44,299 nucleotides of DNA from Solirubrobacteraceae bacterium (GCA_016462625.1 JAEMSV010000029.1:1-44299); one strand, 5' to 3'. Positions 9,159 to 17,745 are shown, numbered from the stretch's first letter. The notes: a model not told the origin generated them from the letters alone. A program made the numbers and translations.

Positions 9159-10768
9159 GACGCGGGCTCCTGTTCGGAGACGTCCGTGTCCTCACCCGCG
9201 GCCTCGCCCGCCGGCGTGCCCTCTTCTTCCTCTTCGGTCTCGTCAGCCGCTTCGGTCTCGGCCTCCTCGGAATCCTCGGAATCCGCAGCTTCCTCGGCCG
9301 GTTCGGCCGAAGCCACCGCGGCCTCGCCCTCGAGCTCTTCCTCGGTGGCCGGCTCGGCGAGCGGCTCGTCGTCGTCCTCGACAAGGCCCTCCTCGGCCTC
9401 CTCGGCCGCCTCGGCGTTCGCCGCCTCGGCGCGCATGACGATCTCCTGCACGTCCTTGTCCGACTTGTCGCCGTCGGCCAGCTCCGAGATCTCCTCGGTC
9501 GACAGGCCGGCGATGATCGTCACCGACGCCGTCGCGAAGCGCGACAGCGCCTGGTGGCTGTCCAGGCCGCAGAAGTGCGAGCCGGGCAGCGCGGAGTTCG
9601 GGCAGCGACGCCCGTTCGTGAGGATGGCGCCACAGCGGCCGCCGGTCTCCTCCTCCTCGTACTCCTGGCTGCCGGACTGGTCGGCGAACTCGGTTTCGCT
9701 GCGGATGTCGATGCGCCACCCGGTCAGCCGCGCGGCGAGCCGCGCGTTCTGACCCTCGCGCCCGATCGCCAGCGAGAGCTGGTCGTCGGGGACGATGACG
9801 GTGGCCTGACGGCCGTCGTCGTCGACGAGCACCTCGCGCACGCGCGCCGGGCTCAGGGCCTTCGCGACGAACCGGGCAGGCTCGTCGTTGTACGGAATGA
9901 TGTCGATCTTCTCACCGCGCAGCTCGGAGACGACCATGCGGACGCGCGAGCCACGCGGCCCGACGCAGGCGCCGACGGGATCCACCCCGTCGGCGTGCGA
10001 GACCACCGCGATCTTGGAGCGGTAGCCCGGCTCACGCGCGACGTTGGCGATCTCGACCAGCCCGTCGGCGATCTCCGGGACCTCGAGCTCGAAGAGCGCC
10101 TTGATGAGGTCAGGGTCGCGCCGGCTGACGATGATCGAGGGGCCCTTCGTGGAGGGCGAGACCTCCTTGATGACCGCCTTGATGCGCTGGTTGTGCTCGT
10201 AGCGCTCGCCGTCGACCTGCTCGGCCTTCGGCAGCAGCGCCTCGACACGCTCGCGCAGCTGGATGAGCGTGTAGCGGGAGTCCTTCTGCTGGACGATGCC
10301 GGTGATCAGCTCGCCGACGCGGTCGCGGTACTCCTCGAACATCTGCTCGCGCTCGGCCTCGCGGATGCGCTGCAGGATGACCTGCTTGGCCGTCTGCGCC
10401 GCGATGCGGCCGAAGCCCTCCGGCGTGACGTCCTGCTCGTCGATCTGATCCTTGTACTCCTCGAACTTCTTGGGATCGATCTCCGGGTCCTGCGGCTCGA
10501 CGTACTCCCCCGTCTCGGGATCGAGCACCGTGCCTTCGTCGATGGTCTCGACGATCAGGTGCGCCTCGAGGCGCTCGGGGATGATCAGCTCGGTCACGCG
10601 GAAGTCGCCGGTTTCGCGGTCGACGTCGACGCGCGCGTACTTGGCGGCGCCGGGCTGCTTCTTGTAAGCGGAGAGCAGCGCGTCTTCCAGCGCTTCCATG
10701 AGCCGCTCGGGGGCGATGCCCTTCTCCGCGCCGAGCGCGGTCATCGCCTCAAGGATCTCGCGGGACAT
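9155..10768 (-). CDS. nusA: Transcription termination/antitermination factor NusA with C-terminal zinc-finger-like and acidic extension
   Basis: 537 residues. The core (about 1-360) has the NusA N-terminal domain, S1 domain and two KH domains: LIPERLEAHLI, VSRRDPDLIKALFELEVPEIADG, GACVGPRGSRVRMVVSELRGEKIDII, LSLAIGREGQNARLAARLTGWRIDI. After the core comes C379-X9-C389-X10-C400-X4-H405 (CGAILTNGRRC ... HFCGLDSH), resembling the small CGAxTxxGxxCxN...C..H zinc-binding module found in unrelated proteins. A short helix-hairpin-like piece (IIAGLSTEEISELADGDK) and about 110 mostly acidic residues follow. NusA controls pausing, termination and antitermination by RNA polymerase. The gene starts 3 bp after the rimP stop. 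Confidence 0.97.
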   Translation of the reverse strand: MSREILEAMTALGAEKGIAPERLMEALEDALLSAYKKQPGAAKYARVDVDRETGDFRVTELIIPERLEAHLIVETIDEGTVLDPETGEYVEPQDPEIDPKKFEEYKDQIDEQDVTPEGFGRIAAQTAKQVILQRIREAEREQMFEEYRDRVGELITGIVQQKDSRYTLIQLRERVEALLPKAEQVDGERYEHNQRIKAVIKEVSPSTKGPSIIVSRRDPDLIKALFELEVPEIADGLVEIANVAREPGYRSKIAVVSHADGVDPVGACVGPRGSRVRMVVSELRGEKIDIIPYNDEPARFVAKALSPARVREVLVDDDGRQATVIVPDDQLSLAIGREGQNARLAARLTGWRIDIRSETEFADQSGSQEYEEEETGGRCGAILTNGRRCPNSALPGSHFCGLDSHQALSRFATASVTIIAGLSTEEISELADGDKSDKDVQEIVMRAEAANAEAAEEAEEGLVEDDDEPLAEPATEEELEGEAAVASAEPAEEAADSEDSEEAETEAADETEEEEEGTPAGEAAGEDTDVSEQEPAS

Positions 10769-10771
10769 GAG

Positions 10772-11185
10772 CTACTCCTCGATCAGGTTGGAACGCTGGA
10801 TGTCGGCGTATGGGATCGCAACGACGCCGCTCTCGGCGGCGATCGTCACCTCCCGGTCGTCCGCGCCGACGAGCTCGCCCGTGAAGCTGCGATGCCCCTC
10901 TGTGGCGTCACGCGTACGCACACGCGCGTGATGCCCCAGGTAACGACGGAAGTGCTGAGGCTTCGTCAGCGGCCGGCGCGTGCCGGGCGAAGACACCTCG
11001 AGCGCGTATCGCTCGCGGAGCTCGGGCAGCAGGTTGGTGACCCGCTCGCAGAGCTCCAGCGACACGCCCTCCGGGTGGTCGATGAAGAGCCGCACCGTGC
11101 GTCCTCCGAGAACCTCCGCAAGCAGAACCTCGACGTCCGGGGCCTGTTCGGCCAGGCGCGTCTCAATCTCCTCTTGGATGTTCAT
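10772..11185 (-). CDS. rimP: Ribosome maturation factor RimP
   Basis: 137 residues, with the RimP pattern: VRLFIDHPEGVSLELCERVTNLL, then YALEVSSPGTRRPLTKPQHFRRYLGHHARVRT, then a C-terminal SH3-like barrel ending ADIQRSNLIEE. It is needed for 30S subunit maturation. A strong GAGGAGG ribosome-binding site (11190-11196) precedes the ATG. It is the first gene of the rimP-nusA-ylxR-infB operon. Confidence 0.95.
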   Translation of the reverse strand: MNIQEEIETRLAEQAPDVEVLLAEVLGGRTVRLFIDHPEGVSLELCERVTNLLPELRERYALEVSSPGTRRPLTKPQHFRRYLGHHARVRTRDATEGHRSFTGELVGADDREVTIAAESGVVAIPYADIQRSNLIEE

Positions 11186-11200
11186 CGACCCTCCTCAGAC

Positions 11201-11252
11201 AAAGAAAAAAGTGGGCGAGCGCCCACTTTCGGTCCTGCGAACTGCTCGAAAG
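11201..11252 (-). terminator. Intrinsic terminator in the rimP-nusA leader, with possible antiterminator
   Basis: On the minus strand a perfect 9-bp stem AAAGTGGGC / GCCCACTTT (11208-11229, 4-nt loop) is followed by TTTTTTCTTT (stem-end T's at 11208-11210 continuing to 11201). It stands only a few bases before the rimP ribosome-binding site, in the untranslated leader. An alternative stem, CUUUCG (11247-11252) with CGAAAG (11226-11231), would use bases of the terminator's 5' arm. This is the geometry of a transcription attenuator. On the plus strand the hairpin is followed by only three T's. Confidence 0.75.
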
Positions 11253-11262
11253 CTGTCGTGCG

Positions 11263-11268
11263 AGGATA
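11263..11268 (-). promoter_or_regulatory. rimP: Probable extended -10 promoter (TGCTATCCT) for the rimP-nusA-infB operon
   Basis: Minus strand TATCCT preceded by TGC (extended -10). Predicted transcript start is near 11256, giving a leader of about 70 nt that contains the terminator hairpin. No good -35 is visible. Confidence 0.45.
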
Positions 11269-11273
11269 GCACC

Positions 11274-11666
11274 GTGTTCACATCTGACCCCCTGGCTGCA
11301 AGCCGCGTTGTGGAGGGGTATCTCCCCTCCTTGCCGGGTGGCTGGAGGCAGCTCCAGGATGGGCATTGGGGACTCACGGTGGACGCCGCCGGCTGGCCCC
11401 TGGACATCGGCCTCGCGGTGCGCGCAGGCGTCCTGCGCGCTCAGGCGCAGGCGCTCGGCCCGGGCGCGGTCGCCGCCCACGAGCTCCTGCATCGCAATCG
11501 CCGGCTGCGGCTCGTCCGGTTCACCCACGCCGCCGACGGCGCCGTCTGGGTCGAGGCCGACCTCCCCGCCGAAGCGGTCACCGAGCCGCTCGTCGACCGC
11601 CTGCTCGGCAGCGTGGTCGCGGCCGCGACCACGATCCGCGAGCGGGCCGCCGACCTGGCGCGCTAA
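11274..11666 (+). CDS. Small YbjN/CesT-like hypothetical protein
   Basis: 130 residues from GTG 11274 (MFTSDPLAASRVVEGYLPSL). I do not recognise it with certainty. The alternation of strands and helices (LTVDAAGWPLDIGLAVRAGVLRAQAQA, then RRLRLVRFTHAADGAVWVEADLPAEAVTEPLVDRLLGSVVAAAT) resembles the YbjN / type III chaperone-like fold. It is divergent from rimP and convergent with a TPR gene whose stop overlaps its own by 4 bp. GTG is chosen because the frame upstream runs antisense through rimP; no ribosome-binding site is seen, so the mRNA may be leaderless. Confidence 0.65.
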   Translation: MFTSDPLAASRVVEGYLPSLPGGWRQLQDGHWGLTVDAAGWPLDIGLAVRAGVLRAQAQALGPGAVAAHELLHRNRRLRLVRFTHAADGAVWVEADLPAEAVTEPLVDRLLGSVVAAATTIRERAADLAR

Positions 11667-12031
11667 GCCGCGCGGCGCCGGGCCCGGTCGCGGTACAGCT
11701 TGTAGTCGCGCCGGTCGGGCCGCAGCTGGCAGGCCAGCGCCAGCGGATGGCGCGCCTCCTGGTGGCGACCCAGCTGCTGCAGCGAGCGGCCGAGGCAGAA
11801 GAGCGCGAAATCATCGGTCGGCCGATGCTCGACGATGGCCTCGAACTCCGCCGCGGCGGCCTCGTACCTCTGCGCCTGGAAGTACGCGCGCCCGAGGGCC
11901 TCACGAATGGAGTCCTTGTCGGGCTCGAGATCACGCGCCCGCGCGAGGGGCACGGTCGCCGCGTGGAAGTCGCCATCAGCGAGCAGCCGGGATCCAGCCT
12001 GGAACAACTCGTAGACGTTGTCCTCCTCCAT
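11663..12031 (-). CDS. TPR-repeat protein
   Basis: 122 residues made of about three tetratricopeptide repeats: LFQAGSRLLADGDFHAATVPLARARDLEPD, IREALGRAYFQAQRYEAAAAEFEAIVEHRPT and FALFCLGRSLQQLGRHQEARHPLALACQLRP, then a basic tail YKLYRDRARRRAA. Such proteins are protein-protein adaptors; partner unknown. It lies 30 bp after the transglutaminase gene on the same strand and may be the last gene of that unit. Confidence 0.85.
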   Translation of the reverse strand: MEEDNVYELFQAGSRLLADGDFHAATVPLARARDLEPDKDSIREALGRAYFQAQRYEAAAAEFEAIVEHRPTDDFALFCLGRSLQQLGRHQEARHPLALACQLRPDRRDYKLYRDRARRRAA

Positions 12032-12061
12032 GGCTGGATTGTACGAATCCTGGCGACGGTT

Positions 12062-14320
12062 TTAGAAGGGCGGGAGCGCCCACCAGGCGCGGACCCATCC
12101 CACCGGGCCGCCACGACGGGCGAGAACCCGGCGCAGACCGGCGCGCTCCTCGCCGCTCGGTGCCCGGGTCGCCGGCCCGGGTGGCCCGTACCGCGCGCGG
12201 GCCAGCGTGCGGACGTACGCCTCGGCGGACGTGCCGCTGAGCCTGTCGGCGACCGACGTCAGTGTCGTCTGCGGGGGCAGCGGCCGACCGACTCGGCGCA
12301 TGGCGCGGTCGAGGTCACCCATCGCCACCTGGACCGGCGCGCGGCGCCGCGCACTGCGGCGGCGCACACCGAAGGCGGCGAAGCCCGTCCCGCAGATCGC
12401 AACGATCCCGGCGAGCGTGAGGAGCAGTCCGGTCGGGAGGCCTCCCCCGTCCGGCTCGGACTCGGGCGCTGCCCCGCCACCGGACGGGAGCTCGAGCCCG
12501 CGACCGGTCTGCGGTCCCGGGTCGGTGCTTCCGGTGCGCGGCTCCCCGGCGCGGGTTCCCAGCGCGCGGGAGCGCGCGGGCGTCCCCGAGGGGGTCGGGT
12601 CGAAGGCCACCCATCCGGCCGCGGGGATGTAGACCTCCACCCACGAGTGCGCGTCGAGGTCACGCACGACGTACTCGCGGTCGGTGTCATCGAAGGCGCC
12701 GGGCGAGAACCCCGTCGCGACCCGGGCAGGCACGCCGCCCATGCGCAGCAGGAGCGCCATCGCGCCGCTGAATTGCTGGCAGTAGCCGATGCGGTCGTCG
12801 AACAGGAAGGCGTCGAGTGGCGCGGACCGGATCGGCGGTGACTCGTCGTACGAGTAGCCCGACCGCAGGTGCCGCTGCACCGCGCGCACGTACTCGTACG
12901 GCGTGGCCGCGCCGGCGCGCAGTCGCTGGGCGAGCCCGTAGGTGCGCGCGTACGCCGACTGGCGGACCGCCTCCTCGGCGTCGTCGCCGACGACGACCTG
13001 CCCGTCGACCGTCGCGAGTGTGGCGGTGGGGGCGCCGAAGCTGGCGAACTGGACCTCCGTCACGGGACGGCCCGGAGCGCGCTGCGGGACGTTGACGATG
13101 AGGTCGTCGGAGACGTACGACGGATACGCGGTCGTCGCGGCCGCCATCTCCCGCGCGGTGGGTCGTGGGACGTAGGCCTCGACCTCGTACGTGTTCCCCC
13201 GCCGCAGCGGCCGGTCGTCGACGCGGAACTCGCCCGGCGCGGACTGGACCGGCTGGCGCGGGCTCTTGTCGATCGACAGCACCGTTCCGGCGCCGATGAA
13301 CTCCTCGGACGTCATCTCGCCGACGGTCACGCGCAAGCGCGTGCGCCAGTCCGAGCGGTCCCGCGCGATCTCGGTGTCGAGCGCCAGGTCCTCCGACCCA
13401 CGATCGCGGCGCCAGCGGACGCCGTCGAACTCGGAGAGCGCCTCGGCCTTCCAGTACGACCCGCGCGATGCGCGCACGCGGAGCACCTCGGTGCCGTCGC
13501 GCGGCCAGTCCATCGGCCCGTACCGGTGGTCCCAGAAGAAGCGCTGTCCCGCCTGCGGTGCGAGATCCTGCGCGATGCCCTCGTAGTCGATGAGCGGCGT
13601 CTGCGGGTCGAGCGCCGGCGCGGCGACCACGCCGGCGAGTGCCGCGACGCCCACCAGGCCCGCGGCGACAGGCGCCGCCCGGCGGGGCACCCGATCGAGG
13701 CTGAGATACACGAGGACGAGCACCGCCAGCACCACGCCCGTGCCGACCGGCGACCCGACTTCGCGCTGCACGGCGGGGACCGCCGCCACCGCTCCGAGCG
13801 CGACGGCCGACGCGATCCGGTAGCCGACCTCGCCGCCCGGGCGTGGCCAGAACGCGAGGATCGCGCCGAGGCTCAGCAGGACCGGCGCGCCGAGCACCAG
13901 GACCGAGCGGACCCACGGGTCGGAACCGCCGTACGGCACCCGGACGGACGCCGACGCCTCGAGGCCCCGGCGCAGCCCGTCGGCCAATGCGTCCCAATGC
14001 GTGGGCGCAAGGAACCGCAGCGGCACCCCGGCGACGAGCAGCGCCCCGCCGAGCAGCAGCACGAGCAGGGCTGTCGCGAGCAGCGCCCGGCCGAGCCGTC
14101 CCCGCACCGGGGCGGTCGCGAGCAGGACCCCAGCTCCCGCGGCCACGAACACGAACAGCGCGAGTGCCCACCCGCGTGGCGGGTCGACGAGCGTCCCCCA
14201 CCACAGCGCGCCGAACAGCCCCAACCCCGCGAACCCGGCTAGCCGGGCGAACAGCGGCGGAAGCAGCGGGCCCGTGCGCGCGGGACGCCGAACGAACGCA
14301 GGTGCGGTCGCTGCGGTCAC
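12062..14320 (-). CDS. TgpA-like transmembrane transglutaminase (DUF3488 / transglutaminase-like / DUF4129)
   Basis: 752 residues. N-terminal half: about six membrane helices and the DUF3488-type region. Then an extracytoplasmic transglutaminase-like domain with the triad C514 (GYCQQFSGAMALLLRMGGVPARV), H558 (DAHSWVEVYIPAAGWVAFDP) and D574. Then a Gly/Pro-rich linker, one more membrane helix (about 625-650) and a cytoplasmic DUF4129-like tail. The GTG start overlaps the DUF58 stop by 4 bp. Genes of this type occur next to DUF58 and MoxR genes; Pseudomonas TgpA is essential, but its substrate is not established here. Confidence 0.92.
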   Translation of the reverse strand: MTAATAPAFVRRPARTGPLLPPLFARLAGFAGLGLFGALWWGTLVDPPRGWALALFVFVAAGAGVLLATAPVRGRLGRALLATALLVLLLGGALLVAGVPLRFLAPTHWDALADGLRRGLEASASVRVPYGGSDPWVRSVLVLGAPVLLSLGAILAFWPRPGGEVGYRIASAVALGAVAAVPAVQREVGSPVGTGVVLAVLVLVYLSLDRVPRRAAPVAAGLVGVAALAGVVAAPALDPQTPLIDYEGIAQDLAPQAGQRFFWDHRYGPMDWPRDGTEVLRVRASRGSYWKAEALSEFDGVRWRRDRGSEDLALDTEIARDRSDWRTRLRVTVGEMTSEEFIGAGTVLSIDKSPRQPVQSAPGEFRVDDRPLRRGNTYEVEAYVPRPTAREMAAATTAYPSYVSDDLIVNVPQRAPGRPVTEVQFASFGAPTATLATVDGQVVVGDDAEEAVRQSAYARTYGLAQRLRAGAATPYEYVRAVQRHLRSGYSYDESPPIRSAPLDAFLFDDRIGYCQQFSGAMALLLRMGGVPARVATGFSPGAFDDTDREYVVRDLDAHSWVEVYIPAAGWVAFDPTPSGTPARSRALGTRAGEPRTGSTDPGPQTGRGLELPSGGGAAPESEPDGGGLPTGLLLTLAGIVAICGTGFAAFGVRRRSARRRAPVQVAMGDLDRAMRRVGRPLPPQTTLTSVADRLSGTSAEAYVRTLARARYGPPGPATRAPSGEERAGLRRVLARRGGPVGWVRAWWALPPF

Positions 14321-15441
14321 GCCGGAGCTCCCGTGGTGACGCGCCGAGCCGGCCGGCCGATCGCGTACCCGTGGCAGCCCGCGACCGCGAACGCCGCCCT
14401 TCGGCCCGGCAGCGCGCCGGGCACGACGAGCACCCGCGCGCCGGCGCCGTGACGCAGGGCCGGTGCGCGCTCACGACGCAGGGCGCTCACGAGGATGATC
14501 GAGCCACGCCGCCCGACGTGGTCGGCGAGTGCCGGGGCGCCGTGCGCCTGCACGACCGCGAGCCGCGCGTGCAGCGCGTCCCATCCGCCGAGCGTCGGCT
14601 CGAGGGCCACCGCACGGCGTGAGCCGGGAAGCAGCAGCCAGCATCCGGTCTGCCGCGCCAGATGGACGGCGAGCGACGCCGTGGCGCGAACCGCGGCGTC
14701 GAGGTCCTCCTCGCTCGCGGGCGTGCGCGGATCGAGGACCACGAGCGGGCGGCCGTCTCCGTCTGCGACGAACCTCCGTTCCATCGGGTCGGCGCCGCGC
14801 GCGACGGCGGGCCAGTAGACGCGTGAGGCCGGCGTTCCGTCCCGCAGCGGCCGAACGCCATCAAGCTCGGTCGCGGCAAATCCGCTGACCTGCCCGGGCC
14901 GCGGCGCGCCCGGTTCCTGACCGCCTTCAGTGATGCGGACCGGCTCGATCCGGGGAAGCACGAGCACCTCGTCGTCCTCGTGCATGCGCGTGACCGGGAG
15001 CGCGGCGAGCCCGAGCGGGTCCCGCAGGACGACCGACGAGCGCGGCAGCCGGTGGACGCCGCGGCGCTCGAACGCCGGCTTCGCGTCGATCCGGACGCCG
15101 GGGCCGCCCGAGCGCAGCTCCACGACGTCGGGCAGCGCGCTGTCGTGCACCTCACCGCCCGGCAGCGGGAAGCCGCCGGACCGGACCTCGATGCGGACGG
15201 CGGCCTGCTCGCCCTCGATCACCCGGCGGGTCGCGATCGTGCGGGTGACCCGGACGCGGGTCGCCGCGACCGCCACCCACAGCGTCGCGCCGGCGGCTGC
15301 GACGAGCACGGCGACCGCCGGCACCCACAGCGGCTCCGCGTCGAATCCCCAGGCGGTGAAGACGAGCGCGACTCCCAGCAGCGCGGTCGCCAGCGCGGGC
15401 CGAAGGCCGGTCCACACGCGTGTGGGGACGACCGGGTGCAC
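14317..15441 (-). CDS. DUF58 domain membrane protein
   Basis: 374 residues. Two N-terminal membrane helices (ALATALLGVALVFTAWGF, AVLVAAAGATLWVAVAAT), a beta-rich segment, and the DUF58 core around ELDGVRPLRDGTPASRVYWPAVARGADPMERRFVADG (about residues 190-226), followed by a vWA-like part. GTG start, 3 bp after the moxR-type stop. DUF58 proteins are the partners of MoxR ATPases and TgpA-like transglutaminases; a role in folding or assembling envelope proteins is suggested by family context only. Confidence 0.9.
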   Translation of the reverse strand: MHPVVPTRVWTGLRPALATALLGVALVFTAWGFDAEPLWVPAVAVLVAAAGATLWVAVAATRVRVTRTIATRRVIEGEQAAVRIEVRSGGFPLPGGEVHDSALPDVVELRSGGPGVRIDAKPAFERRGVHRLPRSSVVLRDPLGLAALPVTRMHEDDEVLVLPRIEPVRITEGGQEPGAPRPGQVSGFAATELDGVRPLRDGTPASRVYWPAVARGADPMERRFVADGDGRPLVVLDPRTPASEEDLDAAVRATASLAVHLARQTGCWLLLPGSRRAVALEPTLGGWDALHARLAVVQAHGAPALADHVGRRGSIILVSALRRERAPALRHGAGARVLVVPGALPGRRAAFAVAGCHGYAIGRPARRVTTGAPA

Positions 15442-15444
15442 GGT

Positions 15445-16413
15445 TCAGCGCGCCGGCGTGACCGCGATCGCGTCGGCCACCACGGCGGCCGCGTCGACGC
15501 CGATCGCCTCGGGCGACAGGACGATGCGATGGGCCAGCACGCTCGGCGCGAGGGCCTGCACGTCGTCGGGAAGCGCGTGGTCGCGGCCCGCCAGCAGGGC
15601 GCGGGCCTTCGCGGCGCGCAGCAGCATGAGCCCGGCCCGCGGCGATGCGCCGAGCTCGACCCGCTGATCCTCGCGCGTGTGCCGCAGGAGCGCGACGACG
15701 TAGTCGCGCAGCGGCGCACTCGCGCGGACCCGGGCGGCGGCGTCCTGCGCGGCGAGCAGCGCGGCCGCGTCGGCGACGGGGCGCAGGTCCGCCACCCGGT
15801 CTCCCATCTCGTGGCGATGGAGCATGTCGGCCTCGCCCGTCGCGCTCGGGTAGCCGAGCGACAGCCGGACCATGAAGCGGTCGACCTGCGCTTCGGGGAG
15901 CGGGTACGTGCCCTCGTACTCGACCGGGTTCTGGGTCGCGATGACGAGGAACGGCCGAGCCAGTTCGTGCGTGTGGACGTCGACGGTCACACTGCGCTCC
16001 TGCATGCACTCCAGGAGGCCGGACTGCGTCTTCGGCGACGCGCGGTTGACCTCGTCGACGAGCACGATGTTCGCGAAGATCGGACCGGGCCGGAACTCGA
16101 ACCGCCCCTCGCGCTGGTTCAGCACGTTGGTCCCGACGACGTCGGCGGGCAGCAGGTCGGCCGTGCACTGCACGCGGGCGAACTCCAGGTCGAGCGAGTG
16201 CGCGAGCGCGCGGGCGAGTGTCGTCTTGCCAACACCCGGCAGGTCCTCGATCAGGACGTGGCCCTCGGCGATGACCGCGACCAGCAGGTCGGCGAGCACG
16301 TCGTCGCGGACCTCGACGGCCTGGCGCAGGTTCTGGGCGATCGCGCGCCCGAGTGCCGCCGCGGAGGCGACCTCCGACCCGGCGACCGGCTCGACGGTCT
16401 CGCCCGGCTCCAT
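15445..16413 (-). CDS. MoxR family AAA+ ATPase
   Basis: 322 residues. Walker A GVGKTT at 60-65 within HVLIEDLPGVGKTTLARALA, Walker B FANIVLVDEVNRASPKTQ with D120-E121, sensor-1 IATQNPVEYEGTYPLPEAQVDRF, and the C-terminal lid with ASPRAGLMLLRAAKARALL. MoxR proteins act as chaperone-like ATPases on vWA partners. The stop lies 1 base before the coaBC-side start region (ATG 16413, coaBC stop 16415), so the trio is probably co-transcribed with coaBC. Confidence 0.95.
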   Translation of the reverse strand: MEPGETVEPVAGSEVASAAALGRAIAQNLRQAVEVRDDVLADLLVAVIAEGHVLIEDLPGVGKTTLARALAHSLDLEFARVQCTADLLPADVVGTNVLNQREGRFEFRPGPIFANIVLVDEVNRASPKTQSGLLECMQERSVTVDVHTHELARPFLVIATQNPVEYEGTYPLPEAQVDRFMVRLSLGYPSATGEADMLHRHEMGDRVADLRPVADAAALLAAQDAAARVRASAPLRDYVVALLRHTREDQRVELGASPRAGLMLLRAAKARALLAGRDHALPDDVQALAPSVLAHRIVLSPEAIGVDAAAVVADAIAVTPAR

Positions 16414-16414
16414 G

Positions 16415-17704
16415 TCAGGCGCCCTCCACGATGCGCGACGCGCCCCTCAGCGCCATCGCCTCGGTGAGGATCGCGCGGGCGATCTCCGCCTTGTCCGAGC
16501 GGGGGACGTGGCGCTCGCCGGAGGCCGTCACGATCGTGACCTCGTTCGCCGTCGCGTCGAAGCCGATGTCCGTGCGGGCGATGTCGTTGACGACGATCGC
16601 GTCGACGCCCTTGCGGGCCAGCTTCTCGCGCCCGTAGGCGAGCGCGCCGTCGCCGTGCTCGGCGGCGAACCCGACGAGCGTCTGCCCCGGGCGCCGCCGC
16701 GCGGCGAGCGAGGCCAGGACGTCGGGCGTCCGCTCGAGCTCGAGCCGGAGGTCCGTGTCGCCCTCCTGCTTCTTCATCTTGCCCTCGTGAGCCGATGCCG
16801 GCCGGAAGTCGACGACGGCCGCCGCCATCAGCAGCAGGTCGGTCTCCTCGAACGCGGCTTCGCACTCGGCCTGCAGCTCCGCGGCGGTCTCCACGTCGAC
16901 GTACCGGACGCGCGGGTCGCGCGGCAGCGACACGTTCGCGGCGATGACCGTCACCTCCGCGCCGAGGGCCGCAGCCTGCTCGGCCAGCGCGAAGCCCATG
17001 CGGCCCGACGAGCGGTTGCCGAGGTAGCGCACCGCGTCGAGCGGCTCGCGGGTCCCGCCCGCGGTGACCAGGACGCGGACGCCGACGAGGTGCGGCTCCG
17101 CGGGAGTACCAGGCGATCTCGCCGGGGACGGTCCGCCGAGGAGCTCGTCGACGGCCGCGAGGAGATCGGCGGGCTCTGGCAGCCGGCCGGCGCCCCACTC
17201 GCCCTTGGACCCGAGCCGGCCGACGCCGGGCTCGAGGACGGTCGTGCCGCGGTCCCGCAGCAGCGCGACGTTGTCGCGGGTCGCCGGGTGATCCCACATG
17301 TGGTTGTTCATCGCCGGCGCGAGCACCAGCGGGCAGGTGGTTGCGAGCGCGGCGCTCGTCAGCAGGTTGTCCGCGAGCCCATGGGCGAGCTTGGCGAGCG
17401 TGTTCGCCGAGGCCGGCGCAACGAGGTACACGTCCGCGTTGGCCACGAGCTCGAGATGGCTCAGCGGCTCGTGGTCGGGCGGCGTCTGATCCGGGAACGC
17501 GCCCCGCGCGGGATCCCGCTCGAACTCTCCGACCAGGACCGGGGCCCCGGTCAGGCCGGCGAAAGAGGCCGCACCGACAAACCGCTGGCTGGCCTCCGTC
17601 TGGATGACGCGCACGCTGTGCCCGGCTCCAGTGGCGAGCCGAACGAACTCCAGCGCCTTGTAGGCGGCGATCCCGCCGCAGACCCCGAGGAGGATCCGCG
17701 CCAT
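16415..17704 (-). CDS. coaBC: Bifunctional phosphopantothenoylcysteine decarboxylase / phosphopantothenate-cysteine ligase
   Basis: 429 residues, the usual fused length. N-terminal flavin-dependent CoaC domain: MARILLGVCGGIAAYKALEFVRL, LVAPASANTLAKLAHGLADNLL and LAPAMNNHMW. C-terminal CoaB domain: LVTAGGTREPLDAVRYLGNRSSGRMGFALA, AAVVDFRPAS, KMKKQEGD and VNDIARTDIGFDATANEVTI. Together they turn phosphopantothenate into phosphopantetheine for CoA synthesis. Position after rpoZ is conserved in actinobacteria; the usual downstream metK or priA is replaced by the MoxR gene. Confidence 0.97.
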   Translation of the reverse strand: MARILLGVCGGIAAYKALEFVRLATGAGHSVRVIQTEASQRFVGAASFAGLTGAPVLVGEFERDPARGAFPDQTPPDHEPLSHLELVANADVYLVAPASANTLAKLAHGLADNLLTSAALATTCPLVLAPAMNNHMWDHPATRDNVALLRDRGTTVLEPGVGRLGSKGEWGAGRLPEPADLLAAVDELLGGPSPARSPGTPAEPHLVGVRVLVTAGGTREPLDAVRYLGNRSSGRMGFALAEQAAALGAEVTVIAANVSLPRDPRVRYVDVETAAELQAECEAAFEETDLLLMAAAVVDFRPASAHEGKMKKQEGDTDLRLELERTPDVLASLAARRRPGQTLVGFAAEHGDGALAYGREKLARKGVDAIVVNDIARTDIGFDATANEVTIVTASGERHVPRSDKAEIARAILTEAMALRGASRIVEGA

Positions 17705-17745
17705 CGACTTGCCTCCCTGCGTCGACCCCTTGGCCTTGTCTCGAC

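Noticed and set aside
11201..11229. Terminator for the TPR or plus-strand small gene
   Set aside because: The T-run is on the minus strand and the hairpin is 430 bp past the TPR stop, beyond an opposing gene. A leader attenuator for rimP fits better, though read-through protection cannot be excluded.
9554..11269. 571-residue plus-strand open frame opposite nusA-rimP
   Set aside because: Antisense shadow with low-complexity Leu/Asp/Arg composition; nusA and rimP explain this DNA.
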